Of a stretch of 50,470 bases of DNA, positions 28,830 through 36,700 are shown one piece after another (the first letter of the stretch is position 1; each line of letters opens with the position of its first letter). The stretch is from IMG/VR virus record IMGVR_UViG_3300020123_000124, positions 1-50,470 of that record; one strand, written 5' to 3'. This stretch comes from a virus. Under the pieces are notes generated by a model. The model had not been told where the DNA came from, did no database searches, and saw nothing but the letters and a program-made list of their open reading frames with translations. The position numbers were made by a program, and so were the translations under genes.

Positions 28830-30146
28830 ATGAACGAGGAAGTAAAAGAGCTTGTAGAGCAAATTCACAAGCTGAACAAGCACCTCGACGAACGTGTCAA
28901 AACCATTGAAGAGCGGCAATCCAAGACCGAAACCAGGATCAGCCAGGGCGGACCTGTTGCTGCTGAAGCACGCGCTGAACTGAACAAGATCAACGACGCG
29001 ATCAGCAATGAGATTAAGGAATACCGCAAACTGGTCTTAGAGCAAAAAGAAGCCATGCTTGCCATGCAGCGCCCGCCTCCCACCAACGGCTATCGTGGGT
29101 CATCCGCCAGTTCGTACAAGCCACTTGCCACTAAAGCCCTTGAGAAATGGATTAGGAAGGGCGGCGATGTGCAAGCCCTCACGATGGAAGAGCGCGGCTA
29201 CATCGACTTCAACCACATGAATTGGGATCAGTATACCCCTGAGCAAAAGGTGATGGTATCAGCCGCCGCCGATTTAGGCGGCTTCTTTGCTGGCACCGAC
29301 CTCTCAGATAAGTTCATTCAAAAGCTGTTCCTGATCTCCCCACTTCGCGCGTATGCCGATACGCAGACCATCGGCGGCGAGAAACTCTTGATACCGAGTG
29401 AGGGCGCGACCGATACCAACATCTTCTGGTCGGACGAGCAAACAGGCTATCAGGCATCGCCTGACCCGAACCTCGGCATGATCGAGATATTCGCGCGTGA
29501 GTTGAACGGCTACTTGAAAATCTCCAGGCAGAACTTAGAAGACTCGGTATTCGATGTCGAGGGCTATATCCTCAAGCGTCTCACTCGTCAATTCGCGCAA
29601 AAGGAAGGCACCGCGTTTATCAACGGCAACGGTGTAGCACGTCCTGAAGGCATCCTGACGGTAGCGGCGCTTGCCTCTTACGGCGGCATGAACGGCCTGC
29701 TCGGAACGAGTGCTTCACACTTGCTCCTGCCCTCAGACCTGATCTCGCTCATGCACGTCGGCAAATCAGGTTACCGTGCGACAGGTACCTGGCTCATGAG
29801 CAACTCGACCATCGGTATCTGTCGGCTGTTTGCGGATACCACAACTCGCCCATTGTGGACGGTCTTCGGTGACGAGTTCCGCGAAACCCTCTTCGGTCGC
29901 CCCATCGTCGAAATGCCCGACATGCCCAACCAGAGCGGAACATTCCCCGCCTTCAGTGCTGGCCAGTTCCCGGTCATCTTCGGTGATATCGGGCAAGGCT
30001 ACCAGATCGTTGATCGTGTGGGACTGACGTTCCAAACCCTCAAAGAACTGTACGCCATTCAAAATCAGGTGGCCTTCTTAGCGCGTCAACGTGTGGGGGG
30101 CAAGGTCGTACTCCCTGAAGCGATTTCCGTCCTGAAGATGATCTAG
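28830..30146 (+). CDS. Major capsid protein, HK97 fold (438 aa)
   Basis: ATG 28830 lies nine bases after GGAGGT. An upstream ATG at 28788 has no ribosome site. Residues 1-85 form a coiled-coil delta-domain-like segment (VEQIHKLNKHLDERVKTIEE, ELNKINDAISNEIKEYRKL) that would be cut by the protease. The remainder has typical capsid signatures: FLISPLRAYADTQTIGGEKL, ARELNGYLKISRQNLEDSVF, FAQKEGTAFINGNGVARPEG and a C-terminal VIFGDIGQGYQIVDRVGLTF. It has its own strong promoter, matching the need for high expression. Confidence 0.95.
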   Translation: MNEEVKELVEQIHKLNKHLDERVKTIEERQSKTETRISQGGPVAAEARAELNKINDAISNEIKEYRKLVLEQKEAMLAMQRPPPTNGYRGSSASSYKPLATKALEKWIRKGGDVQALTMEERGYIDFNHMNWDQYTPEQKVMVSAAADLGGFFAGTDLSDKFIQKLFLISPLRAYADTQTIGGEKLLIPSEGATDTNIFWSDEQTGYQASPDPNLGMIEIFARELNGYLKISRQNLEDSVFDVEGYILKRLTRQFAQKEGTAFINGNGVARPEGILTVAALASYGGMNGLLGTSASHLLLPSDLISLMHVGKSGYRATGTWLMSNSTIGICRLFADTTTRPLWTVFGDEFRETLFGRPIVEMPDMPNQSGTFPAFSAGQFPVIFGDIGQGYQIVDRVGLTFQTLKELYAIQNQVAFLARQRVGGKVVLPEAISVLKMI

Positions 30147-30149
30147 GCC

Positions 30150-30437
30150 ATGAGCAAGAGAGGAAAGAAACCCATGTTAGATGCATATGGGCTGCCAGTC
30201 GAAGAGGCAGCAGTTGAGCCAGAAGCGGCACCGGAAGAGGAAGTCAAGGTTGAGAAAGTCGTGGTCTTGCCCGGCAATTGCGACGGCGAACTGGTGATGC
30301 TGCCCGATGTCGAGGGCGTCACCTATCACGAGTACACCTGCAAGGTGTGCGGGCAATTGGTGCATGTCGGGCTGGAAGACCTTGAGCAGAACGGACTCCC
30401 GCCACAACATCACAAACTTGAGGAGGAGGTCAAATAG
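30150..30437 (+). CDS. Small acidic Cys-containing protein after capsid (95 aa)
   Basis: ATG 30150 or ATG 30174 (GAGGAAAG upstream). An acidic helix (EEAAVEPEAAPEEEVKVEK) precedes a probable zinc motif (NCDGEL and CKVCGQLVHV). Position after the capsid gene suggests a head accessory protein. No family was recognised. Confidence 0.55.
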   Translation: MSKRGKKPMLDAYGLPVEEAAVEPEAAPEEEVKVEKVVVLPGNCDGELVMLPDVEGVTYHEYTCKVCGQLVHVGLEDLEQNGLPPQHHKLEEEVK

Positions 30438-30878
30438 ATGAGCTTTATTGGGCCTGTTGGGAAAAACCCGTCTAGGTACTTCTGGACGATACAACTGTCT
30501 GTGCCTGCGGTCTACAAGACGGCACAGACCACCGTCGTTGACCGCTACCGCAACGGTGGCTATGCCGCGCTCACGCTTGAGTTATGCCCTGGTGCCTGGA
30601 CTGACGGCTCGCACGCCTTCGCGATTAACGACTCGGATGATAACTCAACCTGGGTAGCGGTCGTTGCGAATGACCTGATGCCGAACCCGGAAGTAGGCGT
30701 GTATGGCACAGCAACCTCATTCGTGAGCATCACGGCCGCCACAACTACGGTGCAACGTATCGACTACATCGGGCGCAGACGCTACGTGCAGATCGTGACG
30801 ACCGAGACAGGGGCAACGGGCGCCGCCTACGCGCTCTTAGCACACCTGTTCGCGCCGATGGTCTTACCGGCTGCATAA
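30438..30878 (+). CDS. Head decoration-like protein (146 aa)
   Basis: Begins one base after the preceding gene, behind GAGGAGG. The pattern ALTLELCPGAWTDGSHAFAI, NDSDDNSTWVAVV and DYIGRRRYVQIV is found in small proteins encoded after the capsid gene of many siphoviruses (recognised from memory) and is usually assigned to head decoration or assembly. Beta-rich, without catalytic motifs. Confidence 0.7.
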   Translation: MSFIGPVGKNPSRYFWTIQLSVPAVYKTAQTTVVDRYRNGGYAALTLELCPGAWTDGSHAFAINDSDDNSTWVAVVANDLMPNPEVGVYGTATSFVSITAATTTVQRIDYIGRRRYVQIVTTETGATGAAYALLAHLFAPMVLPAA

Positions 30879-30897
30879 GAAGCAAGAGGCGCAGCAC

Positions 30898-31107
30898 ATG
30901 GAAGTAGAACAGAAGTTTCTCGTATGGAAATTAGCAGACCTTGACACATTTCTGAATGACGAGGAAAAAGCCTTTCTCTTCCGACTTCAGCATAAAATTC
31001 GCGTGCTGAGGGCTACACAAGGAAAGTCGATGAATAGCTACATCGTCATCAACCAGGATGAGCCGTACTTTCCCGATATCCTGAATCTGATGGAAAAGGC
31101 GAACTAG
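30898..31107 (+). CDS. Hypothetical protein (69 aa)
   Basis: ATG 30898 follows AGAGG. Helical, with EEKAFLFRLQHKIRVLRATQ. It lies between decoration and connector genes. No family was recognised. Confidence 0.5.
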   Translation: MEVEQKFLVWKLADLDTFLNDEEKAFLFRLQHKIRVLRATQGKSMNSYIVINQDEPYFPDILNLMEKAN

Positions 31108-31119
31108 GAAGGGTGAGAT

Positions 31120-31311
31120 ATGACGATACAAGCGGCAGAACTTACCGCCAAGATCAATTTTGAGATGACGGACACGAGTAAGGACATACTCAGGAATGAG
31201 ATGCTCAAAATCCTGAGTGAACCTACTGTGCTGCAAGAACTCTTGAAACTCTTAGTGCAGGAAAGTAGCCGAGTAGAAGGCTCAATGTATGACCGACGCA
31301 CTGAAACTTGA
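31120..31311 (+). CDS. Hypothetical protein (63 aa)
   Basis: ATG 31120 behind GAAGGGTGAG. Helical (ILRNEMLKILSEPTVLQELL). Overlaps the connector gene by 23 bases. The function is unknown. Confidence 0.5.
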   Translation: MTIQAAELTAKINFEMTDTSKDILRNEMLKILSEPTVLQELLKLLVQESSRVEGSMYDRRTET

Positions 31312-31957
31312 TTGGGCTGTCACCGTCCCGCCAACGGTTGAGCCTGTGCAGTTGAGCGATCTCCGTTCAACGTCTACAGGCTCCTACCTGCGTGTGGACT
31401 TTAGCGACGACGACTCGGTGCTGCTGTTCTTGATACAGCAGTGCAGGGCCGACGCCGAGCGCATGACGGGTAAAGCGTTCGCGCCGCAGACCATTCAAGC
31501 CATGTGGACCATGCCTCAACTCTCAGGCAATAGTTTGAGCGCGGATAAGCTCTTGTACGACCAGGACTTTTACCAGTACAACGAGAGTCTAGGGGCCAAC
31601 CCGTACAGCCCCGCGCCATTCATCCTGACTTTACCCATGCCGCCGCTTGTTGCTGTCTCGCTGTTTGAGTATCGCATCAACGCCTTCGCCGCGTGGCAGA
31701 CCTGGCCAGCGACGGTTTCGGGCATTGCCAATTATATCGTTGATACCTTGCCTATTCCTGGGTTGGTGTACCTGCAATACCCGCCGCCTGCCTATCAGTA
31801 TCGACTGACCTATACCTGTGGCTACTCGACGTTACCGCCTGAACTGAAGTTAGCATTGGTGCAATATATTGCCTGGAAGTATGAGAACCGCATCGGCGAG
31901 GACAAGTCCGACGAGCTGCGGCTGATCTTCCTGGGTAGAAAGTCGTGGGTGCTGTAA
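31289..31957 (+). CDS. Head-tail connector, gp6-like (222 aa)
   Basis: Pattern of phage connector/adaptor proteins: VEPVQLSDLRSTST, VLLFLIQQCRADAERMTGKA, an extended PPLVAVSLFEYRI strand and a C-terminal LPPELKLALVQYIAWKYENR helix. It would bind the portal and prepare the neck. ATG 31289 follows AGAAGG and overlaps its neighbour. Confidence 0.75.
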   Translation: MTDALKLDWAVTVPPTVEPVQLSDLRSTSTGSYLRVDFSDDDSVLLFLIQQCRADAERMTGKAFAPQTIQAMWTMPQLSGNSLSADKLLYDQDFYQYNESLGANPYSPAPFILTLPMPPLVAVSLFEYRINAFAAWQTWPATVSGIANYIVDTLPIPGLVYLQYPPPAYQYRLTYTCGYSTLPPELKLALVQYIAWKYENRIGEDKSDELRLIFLGRKSWVL

Positions 31958-32322
31958 TGCCAAATCTGCCGGGACTTGATCTCTATGGAAATGTCGGGCT
32001 GTACACCTTCAAGCCGGTCAAGGCGGTTGCGATTACAGCCGCCACGCCCGTTGCGGTCTGGACGCCTGCTACCGGCAAACGATTCAGGTTGCTTGGTTTC
32101 TGCCTTGTGCCTACGGTTGCGGCTTCCATCTTGTTTGAAGATGCGACCGGTGGGAGCAATGAGTTTCTGCGCTTTCCACTGACAGCGGCTGTGCCTACCA
32201 ACCAAATGCCGGTGAGTTTAGGGCTGCTTGGCTATCTGTCAACGGCCATCAACAACGCGCTCTTTCTAGATGTCACCTCGACAGCCACGATTTCGGGCTA
32301 TGTCTACGGAACGGAGGAGTGA
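31957..32322 (+). CDS. Neck-region hypothetical protein (121 aa)
   Basis: ATG 31957 overlaps the connector stop (TAATG). Beta-rich (AVAITAATPVAVWTPATGKR, FRLLGFCLVPTVAASILFED). In position order it lies between connector and head closure, so a head or neck decoration role is plausible. No firm family. Confidence 0.55.
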   Translation: MPNLPGLDLYGNVGLYTFKPVKAVAITAATPVAVWTPATGKRFRLLGFCLVPTVAASILFEDATGGSNEFLRFPLTAAVPTNQMPVSLGLLGYLSTAINNALFLDVTSTATISGYVYGTEE

Positions 32323-32325
32323 TTC

Positions 32326-32712
32326 ATGCCTGGAATAGCAAGTCGCAAAATCGTCGAGAGCCATGCATCGGGCCGTAAGGCCATCGTGCATATCCAACAA
32401 CTCACCGGCGGCAATACGACGCAAGGCGTCACCGATAGCGGCATCTGGGCAGATGTGCCAGGGCTATCAAACGTGCCAGGCACCTTCAAAACATGGAGTC
32501 CCTATGAGAAATTGCAGGCGGGGCAGGACTTCCAGGGCGTCGGGAGTCGCTTCTACATGCGTTGGCGTAAAGGCGTGAACATCCGTTCAAACATGCGCAT
32601 GGTGTACGGGAACCATATCTACCGTATCACGGAAGCCAGCAACTATGACGAGGCGAACACCGATATTGTGCTGTACCTGCAAGAATGGCAGCCCACGGGA
32701 ACGGTGAGGTGA
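32326..32712 (+). CDS. Head closure/head-tail adaptor protein (128 aa)
   Basis: Small beta-barrel pattern of the gp16-like adaptor family: IVHIQQLTGG start, central YMRWRKGVNIRSNMRMVYGN and YRITEASNYDEANTDIVLYL. It should close the capsid after packaging. Placed exactly where head-closure genes lie in siphovirus operons. Confidence 0.7.
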   Translation: MPGIASRKIVESHASGRKAIVHIQQLTGGNTTQGVTDSGIWADVPGLSNVPGTFKTWSPYEKLQAGQDFQGVGSRFYMRWRKGVNIRSNMRMVYGNHIYRITEASNYDEANTDIVLYLQEWQPTGTVR

Positions 32713-32715
32713 GAC

Positions 32716-33165
32716 ATGGCTGTAGTAGCAAGTTTCAATCACTTTCCACTCATCGCAAGTCGCATCATACCTGCGTGCAAACGGGTGGTACGTACAACGG
32801 CAAAAGATATTCGGGATATGGCCACTCTCAATGCGCCAAGGGATACAGGGTGGTTGGAGTCAGGCATGTATGCAGCCACAGATCAGGGTGTGCAGTATTC
32901 AGGCGCGAAGTTCACAGGCACGGGCTATCAGTTGCAGTCAAAAGAGATGTTCCCGCCCGAATTGCCGAGTAACGAGTTGGAGGCTATCGCGGGCGTCGGG
33001 GCAACCTATGGTATCTACGTCGAGATGGGGACGCGCTTTATGCCAGCGCAACCCTACTTTTACCCGGCTGTTGCGTGGGCAGAGAGCCACTTCATGCAAT
33101 CCCTGGATTTTGAAGGGCTGCTGGCATCGGGCGTGACTGGCTCGATAGGAGTAGCGGCTATATGA
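32716..33165 (+). CDS. Tail completion/neck protein, gp10-like (149 aa)
   Basis: ATG 32716 behind GAGGTG. Contains the HK97 gp10 signature near the end: YGIYVEMGTRFMPAQPYFYP and APRDTGWLESGMY. Members join head and tail. Overlaps the tail terminator gene by 4 bases. Confidence 0.8.
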   Translation: MAVVASFNHFPLIASRIIPACKRVVRTTAKDIRDMATLNAPRDTGWLESGMYAATDQGVQYSGAKFTGTGYQLQSKEMFPPELPSNELEAIAGVGATYGIYVEMGTRFMPAQPYFYPAVAWAESHFMQSLDFEGLLASGVTGSIGVAAI

Positions 33166-33590
33166 GTGAGACCGCACAAGCCTATCAGTGGGTCGCCAGT
33201 ACCATGCAGGCCGATAGCGCACTCATGGCAGTAGCAACAGGTGGCATCTATCGGGAATATGCGCCGCTAGATACGGTGGCGCCATTCGTGATCGTGCAAC
33301 AACAGGTCGCAACCGATGTGCTCACGGTGAACGCCATCAGGCTGTTTGTGCAGATCTTGCTGCAAATCAAAGCCCTTGGACCAAGTGGGATAGGCGGGAA
33401 TTATACGGCGCTTATCACGATTGCTGATCGTATAGATGCGCTTTTCAAATCAGTGCGTGATGTGGGACTAGGTAGCGGAGGCGTGCTCTGCTGCTACCGC
33501 GAGCAGAGTCTGGCCTATTCGGAACTTATCAATGGGCAGCCTTGGAGTCATCTCGGAGGCTTGTATCACATAGAACTACAAGGAGTGTGA
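33162..33590 (+). CDS. Tail terminator protein (142 aa)
   Basis: Short alpha/beta protein starting AYQWVASTMQADSAL, with IYREYAPLDTVAPFVIVQQQ and ITIADRIDALFKSVR, then a C-terminal beta strand (GGLYHIELQGV). This pattern and its position before the tail tube identify the terminator that caps the growing tail. Confidence 0.7.
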   Translation: MSETAQAYQWVASTMQADSALMAVATGGIYREYAPLDTVAPFVIVQQQVATDVLTVNAIRLFVQILLQIKALGPSGIGGNYTALITIADRIDALFKSVRDVGLGSGGVLCCYREQSLAYSELINGQPWSHLGGLYHIELQGV

Positions 33591-33594
33591 AATT

Positions 33595-34893
33595 ATGGCC
33601 TGGACAGCCGAACGCTCAACAATCAACCAGACCTTACAATTCGGGCTTGAGACCACCCCAGGCGTCAACGTCCCGGCCAACAAAAGCATCCAGTGCTTTG
33701 CCGTCACCTTTGGGCCAATGGCCGATGTGACCGAGTTTAGTGCCACGGGCCGCAAATACCCGAGTATCCTGATTGAGAATAGCGAGTGGGTCGAGGGGAC
33801 GCTCACCGGCTCGCTTGACTATAACGGCATCGTCTACGCGCTGGCCGGGGTCTGTGGCGCACCCACCATCGGCGCGCATGGCGCGTCAGCCACGGCGAAA
33901 GATTGGCTCTTCGTCCCACCCTTAACCGGGAGTGTGCAGCCCCAAACCTTCACCATTGAGCAAGGTGAAAACAACTCGTTTGGTAACGCCATCTGGAACC
34001 ACAAGGTCAACTACGGCCTGATCAGTGAGTTTGGCTACAAGGGCGACCGCAAATCGGGCTTTAACGTCTCCGGTAAGGTGCTGGCCCAGGCACTGCAACG
34101 CGCCATCACTATGACAGCTTCGCCGACCACGGTCGCCATCCAGCCATCGGCAGGCAAGCACTTCAATATCTACCTGGACTCAACCAGCGCCGCACTCGGC
34201 ACGACGCAACTGTTGAAGTACCTGGATGTTGATTTTGCCTTTACCGGTCTGTATGGGATGTTCTTTCCCTTGAACCGTGCTAATCTTGGATGGGCGGCAC
34301 ACGTCGATCTCAACCCTGGCTGCACGATCAAGATACTGATGGAAGCTGATGCCACCGGTATGACGCCGCTCACCTACCTGCAAGCAGGTACCACGAATTT
34401 CCTGCGCATACAAGGCCAGGGGGCCATCATCGACAATATCCATACGCTCACCTTCGGCGGTGGCGTCACCGGTGGGACGTTCACCCTCTCCTATAAGGGG
34501 TTGACCACTGCGCCAATCACCTATGCCGTTGGCCTGACCGCAGCAACGATAAACACGGCCTTCCAACTGCTCACGACTGTCGGCGCAAACTGTACGGTGA
34601 CAGGTTCAGCAGGCGGGCCATACACCTTTACCTTCTCAGGGCCACTCGCCTCGGATATGTCGCCGGTGACTGTGACGAATGTCAGCCTCTCAGGTGGCAC
34701 ACCGACCGTAACACTCGTCGCCACGGCATACGCCACGTTCCAACATGACATGGCCGTCAAAGTCAGCAAGCCCAACCCGTTCAGCGATAAGGACGGCGTG
34801 TTTGCCGAGGAATGGGAGTTCACCATTGTGGAGGATGCGACCTGGGGCGCCGCGCAGAAGTTCTTGATAACAACGCTTTTAACAGCATTATAG
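33595..34893 (+). CDS. Major tail tube protein with inserted beta domain (432 aa)
   Basis: ATG 33595 follows AAGGAG. The core is a tail-tube fold (QFGLETTPGVNVPANKSIQC, EGTLTGSLDYNGIVYALAG, then MAVKVSKPNPFSDKDGVFAE and EWEFTIVEDATW at the end). Residues about 285-378 are an extra Thr/Gly-rich beta domain (TFGGGVTGGTFTLSYKGLTT, TVTGSAGGPYTFTFSGPL) placed in a surface loop near the C-terminus, as Ig-like decorations often are. The stop codon overlaps the 3' end of the reverse tRNA-like gene. Confidence 0.85.
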   Translation: MAWTAERSTINQTLQFGLETTPGVNVPANKSIQCFAVTFGPMADVTEFSATGRKYPSILIENSEWVEGTLTGSLDYNGIVYALAGVCGAPTIGAHGASATAKDWLFVPPLTGSVQPQTFTIEQGENNSFGNAIWNHKVNYGLISEFGYKGDRKSGFNVSGKVLAQALQRAITMTASPTTVAIQPSAGKHFNIYLDSTSAALGTTQLLKYLDVDFAFTGLYGMFFPLNRANLGWAAHVDLNPGCTIKILMEADATGMTPLTYLQAGTTNFLRIQGQGAIIDNIHTLTFGGGVTGGTFTLSYKGLTTAPITYAVGLTAATINTAFQLLTTVGANCTVTGSAGGPYTFTFSGPLASDMSPVTVTNVSLSGGTPTVTLVATAYATFQHDMAVKVSKPNPFSDKDGVFAEEWEFTIVEDATWGAAQKFLITTLLTAL

Positions 34894-34962
34894 CCCTGGC
34901 CGGATTTGAACCGACACCCTACCCGCCTACAGGTGGGTGCTCTACCGTTAAGCTACAGGGCT
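34891..34962 (-). tRNA. tRNA-like gene, atypical anticodon arm
   Basis: Reads as a 72-base cloverleaf: 7-bp acceptor (AGCCCTG/CAGGGCT), D stem GCTT/GAGC with AACGGTA loop, and T stem GTCGG/CCGGC with a TTCAAAT loop. The anticodon arm is irregular. CCCAC/GCGGG (one A-C mismatch) leaves a 6-base loop CTGTAG, while the alternative ACCCA/CGGGT leaves 8 bases CCTGTAGG. The anticodon would be GTA or TGT. D, T and ASL sequences most resemble tRNA-Thr(TGT) with a base missing. No CCA is encoded. A promoter ends seven bases before its 5' end. It may be a degenerate or a specialised tRNA. Confidence 0.75.
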
Positions 34963-34968
34963 AGAACA

Positions 34969-34977
34969 AGTATAGCA
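34969..34977 (-). promoter_or_regulatory. Extended -10 of the tRNA-like gene
   Basis: Minus-strand TGCTATACT with its -10 hexamer at 34969-34974. It is identical to the motif at 14870 and to both arms at 28615-28637. Transcription would begin at the mature tRNA 5' end. No good -35 is seen, as usual for extended -10 promoters. Confidence 0.6.
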
Positions 34978-34988
34978 TAGGAGTTTAT

Positions 34989-35393
34989 ATGCCAGTTACC
35001 GTTGGGCAGATTACCAGCAATATCGGGAAAGCGACCTTTACCGTCACGATCACGGAAGAAGACGAGAACGGCTCTCTGCACACGTACCAGGAGAAAGTCA
35101 ACCTGACCTACTACCCGGGGCGTGTCACCGAGCGCACCATCGCACTCGCAAATTCGTTTCAGGTGGGTAGTGAAGTTGCCGAGGTCATCGCAGGATTTCA
35201 CGCCTTCAACGCTGAGTTGGTGCGGCTTATCAAATGGTGGGATGTCCTGGAAAATGATGGCGTCACCATGTTCCCGATAGATATTACCCGCCTTGAAGAA
35301 CTCTCGATTGATTTTCGCGGGCAGTTGCTGGTGGCGATTATGGAGGAGATAAGCCCGGAAGCGATAGCGCCTCAGATGAACGGCGCGCACTGA
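34989..35393 (+). CDS. Tail assembly chaperone, upstream frame (gpG-like, 134 aa)
   Basis: AGGAG five bases before ATG 34989. Beta-rich N-terminus and a helical C-terminal half (VAEVIAGFHAFNAELVRLIK). Located between tail tube and tape measure, where siphoviruses encode the chaperone pair. The -1 frame continues as a second coding stretch (35312-35587), the usual G/GT arrangement. Confidence 0.75.
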   Translation: MPVTVGQITSNIGKATFTVTITEEDENGSLHTYQEKVNLTYYPGRVTERTIALANSFQVGSEVAEVIAGFHAFNAELVRLIKWWDVLENDGVTMFPIDITRLEELSIDFRGQLLVAIMEEISPEAIAPQMNGAH

Positions 35394-35587
35394 GGCGATG
35401 GTTAGCGACCGAGGGTAAGTTCGGAGAGCCGCCAGAGGACTACGTGCTCTTTAAGGCAGCGGAATACATGCGTATCCCAACGCCGCAAATTGTGGATGTG
35501 CCGCTCTGGTGGATCCACAAGGCCATCAATTATATGTCAGCAGAGGCCGAAGCACAACAGATTTTAGCAGACAGGAAATAGCCACAT
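35312..35587 (+). CDS. Tail assembly chaperone extension reached by -1 frameshift (gpT-like)
   Basis: The -1 frame is open from 35312 to TAG 35585-35587 without a good start codon, and encodes WLATEGKFGEPPEDYVLFKA then WWIHKAINYMSAEAEAQQ. The shift must occur between 35312 and 35393. No textbook slippery heptamer is present. T-TTT-CGC at 35312 or C-CCG-GAA at 35354 are the best candidates. The fusion would be about 200 residues. Confidence 0.65.
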
Positions 35588-35594
35588 ATGGCAA

Positions 35595-36644
35595 TCAGGC
35601 AAGGAAAGCATGCGGAAGTTTTGTTCCTTTGCGGCTATTGCATGAACGGCAAGCGACACGCAGATTATCGGCGGTATGTGAGCCGCCATGGAAAAGAGGG
35701 ATAACATGATCGAGTGTGACGTTTTGAGGCGTGCAGATCAGCCCACAGAGGTAGCACGTCCATTTGTCGCGCTCAATGATAGCCATGCGGTCAATCTTCT
35801 CAATTCTAGATGCATTCAATTGACGAGCGCGGCGTCGATTCTGCGTATCAGTGTGCTTTTCAGGAAATGTTTGCCTCCAAAGGCGTCCATACGCACGCAA
35901 ATGATTCTTGTTTACCATTCCATATTCTTGACGCCACTCACGTCGTTTCTCATATTCCAGACGGCGAAACTCAGGCGTCTCTTTGCTATGGCGAATGCGA
36001 TCATAAGCATGCCGTTCTTTGCGATGAGTCTCATTGTACTCACGATAATACCTTGTGCGATGCTCTTTATTAGCAGCTTCCCAACGATAATACCTTGCGT
36101 GATGCTCTTCAGGATGCTTATACGTCCATTTACGCGATATAGCACGGTAGTGCTCTGGATTGTTGTCATAGAGAAGCTTTTTAAGTGTCTTATCACATTC
36201 TTTGCATTTACCATGTCGCCTTTTCCCACGTTTGCTGTTTGTATAGAACTCGCTCACCGGCTTTTCGACATGGCAGTACGTACACCGCTTGACCATGACT
36301 CCCGCTGCATTCTCAAAAGCACGGTAGAAGCGCCCCGTAGGGTCATTTCGGTACTGCTCACGTCGCTTCTCATGGTCAAGAGCTACTTCACAAACCTTAC
36401 ATCGACTATGAAAGTAACCAGGGTTAGCAGGGCTAAACTCACTAATAGATTTGACTTCCTGGCATCGTTTGCACTGCTTTGTTTGGATTTTGGGTTGTGG
36501 TGGGTTAAGCTTGCGCTTTGCCATCCACTCCTTGTCCGATTTGGTTTTACATTCTCGACACTCAGCACGCCTGCGGCCTCTGCTAGGTTGCATTGCAAAA
36601 GCCTCTTCAGGCTTCTCGATACCACACTTGGTACATCGCTTCAT
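35595..36644 (-). CDS. HNH homing endonuclease with Zn-ribbon repeats (349 aa)
   Basis: ATG 36644 has GGAGG five bases upstream. Three CxxC...CxxC modules (CTKCGIEK..CREC, CKRCQE..CKVC, CTYCHVEK..CKEC) likely bind target DNA. A His/Arg/Tyr-rich linker with repeated RHYR-like motifs follows, then the HNH core (CYLCG..., VTLDHVIPLFHGGSHTADNL, ACRSCNSRKG). Reverse-oriented between the tail chaperone and tape-measure genes, with its own consensus promoter: a freestanding mobile gene. Confidence 0.9.
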   Translation of the reverse strand: MKRCTKCGIEKPEEAFAMQPSRGRRRAECRECKTKSDKEWMAKRKLNPPQPKIQTKQCKRCQEVKSISEFSPANPGYFHSRCKVCEVALDHEKRREQYRNDPTGRFYRAFENAAGVMVKRCTYCHVEKPVSEFYTNSKRGKRRHGKCKECDKTLKKLLYDNNPEHYRAISRKWTYKHPEEHHARYYRWEAANKEHRTRYYREYNETHRKERHAYDRIRHSKETPEFRRLEYEKRREWRQEYGMVNKNHLRAYGRLWRQTFPEKHTDTQNRRRARQLNASRIEKIDRMAIIERDKWTCYLCGLICTPQNVTLDHVIPLFHGGSHTADNLRVACRSCNSRKGTKLPHAFLA

Positions 36645-36671
36645 GATCGCCTCCAATGTTTTGTAGCTAAC

Positions 36672-36700
36672 ATTATAGTACAAGGAGCAGGAGGTGTCAA
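36672..36700 (-). promoter_or_regulatory. Consensus promoter of the HNH gene at the tape-measure start
   Basis: Minus strand TTGACA (36695-36700), 17 bases, TATAAT (36672-36677), a perfect consensus. Its -35 directly abuts the predicted tape-measure start codon (36701) and overlaps the tape-measure ribosome site. Confidence 0.85.

Noticed and set aside
34891-34962. tRNA gene as the attP site
   Set aside because: It is about 18 kb from the integrase, has a whole-length cloverleaf and its own promoter, and is not the 3' tRNA fragment typical of attP.
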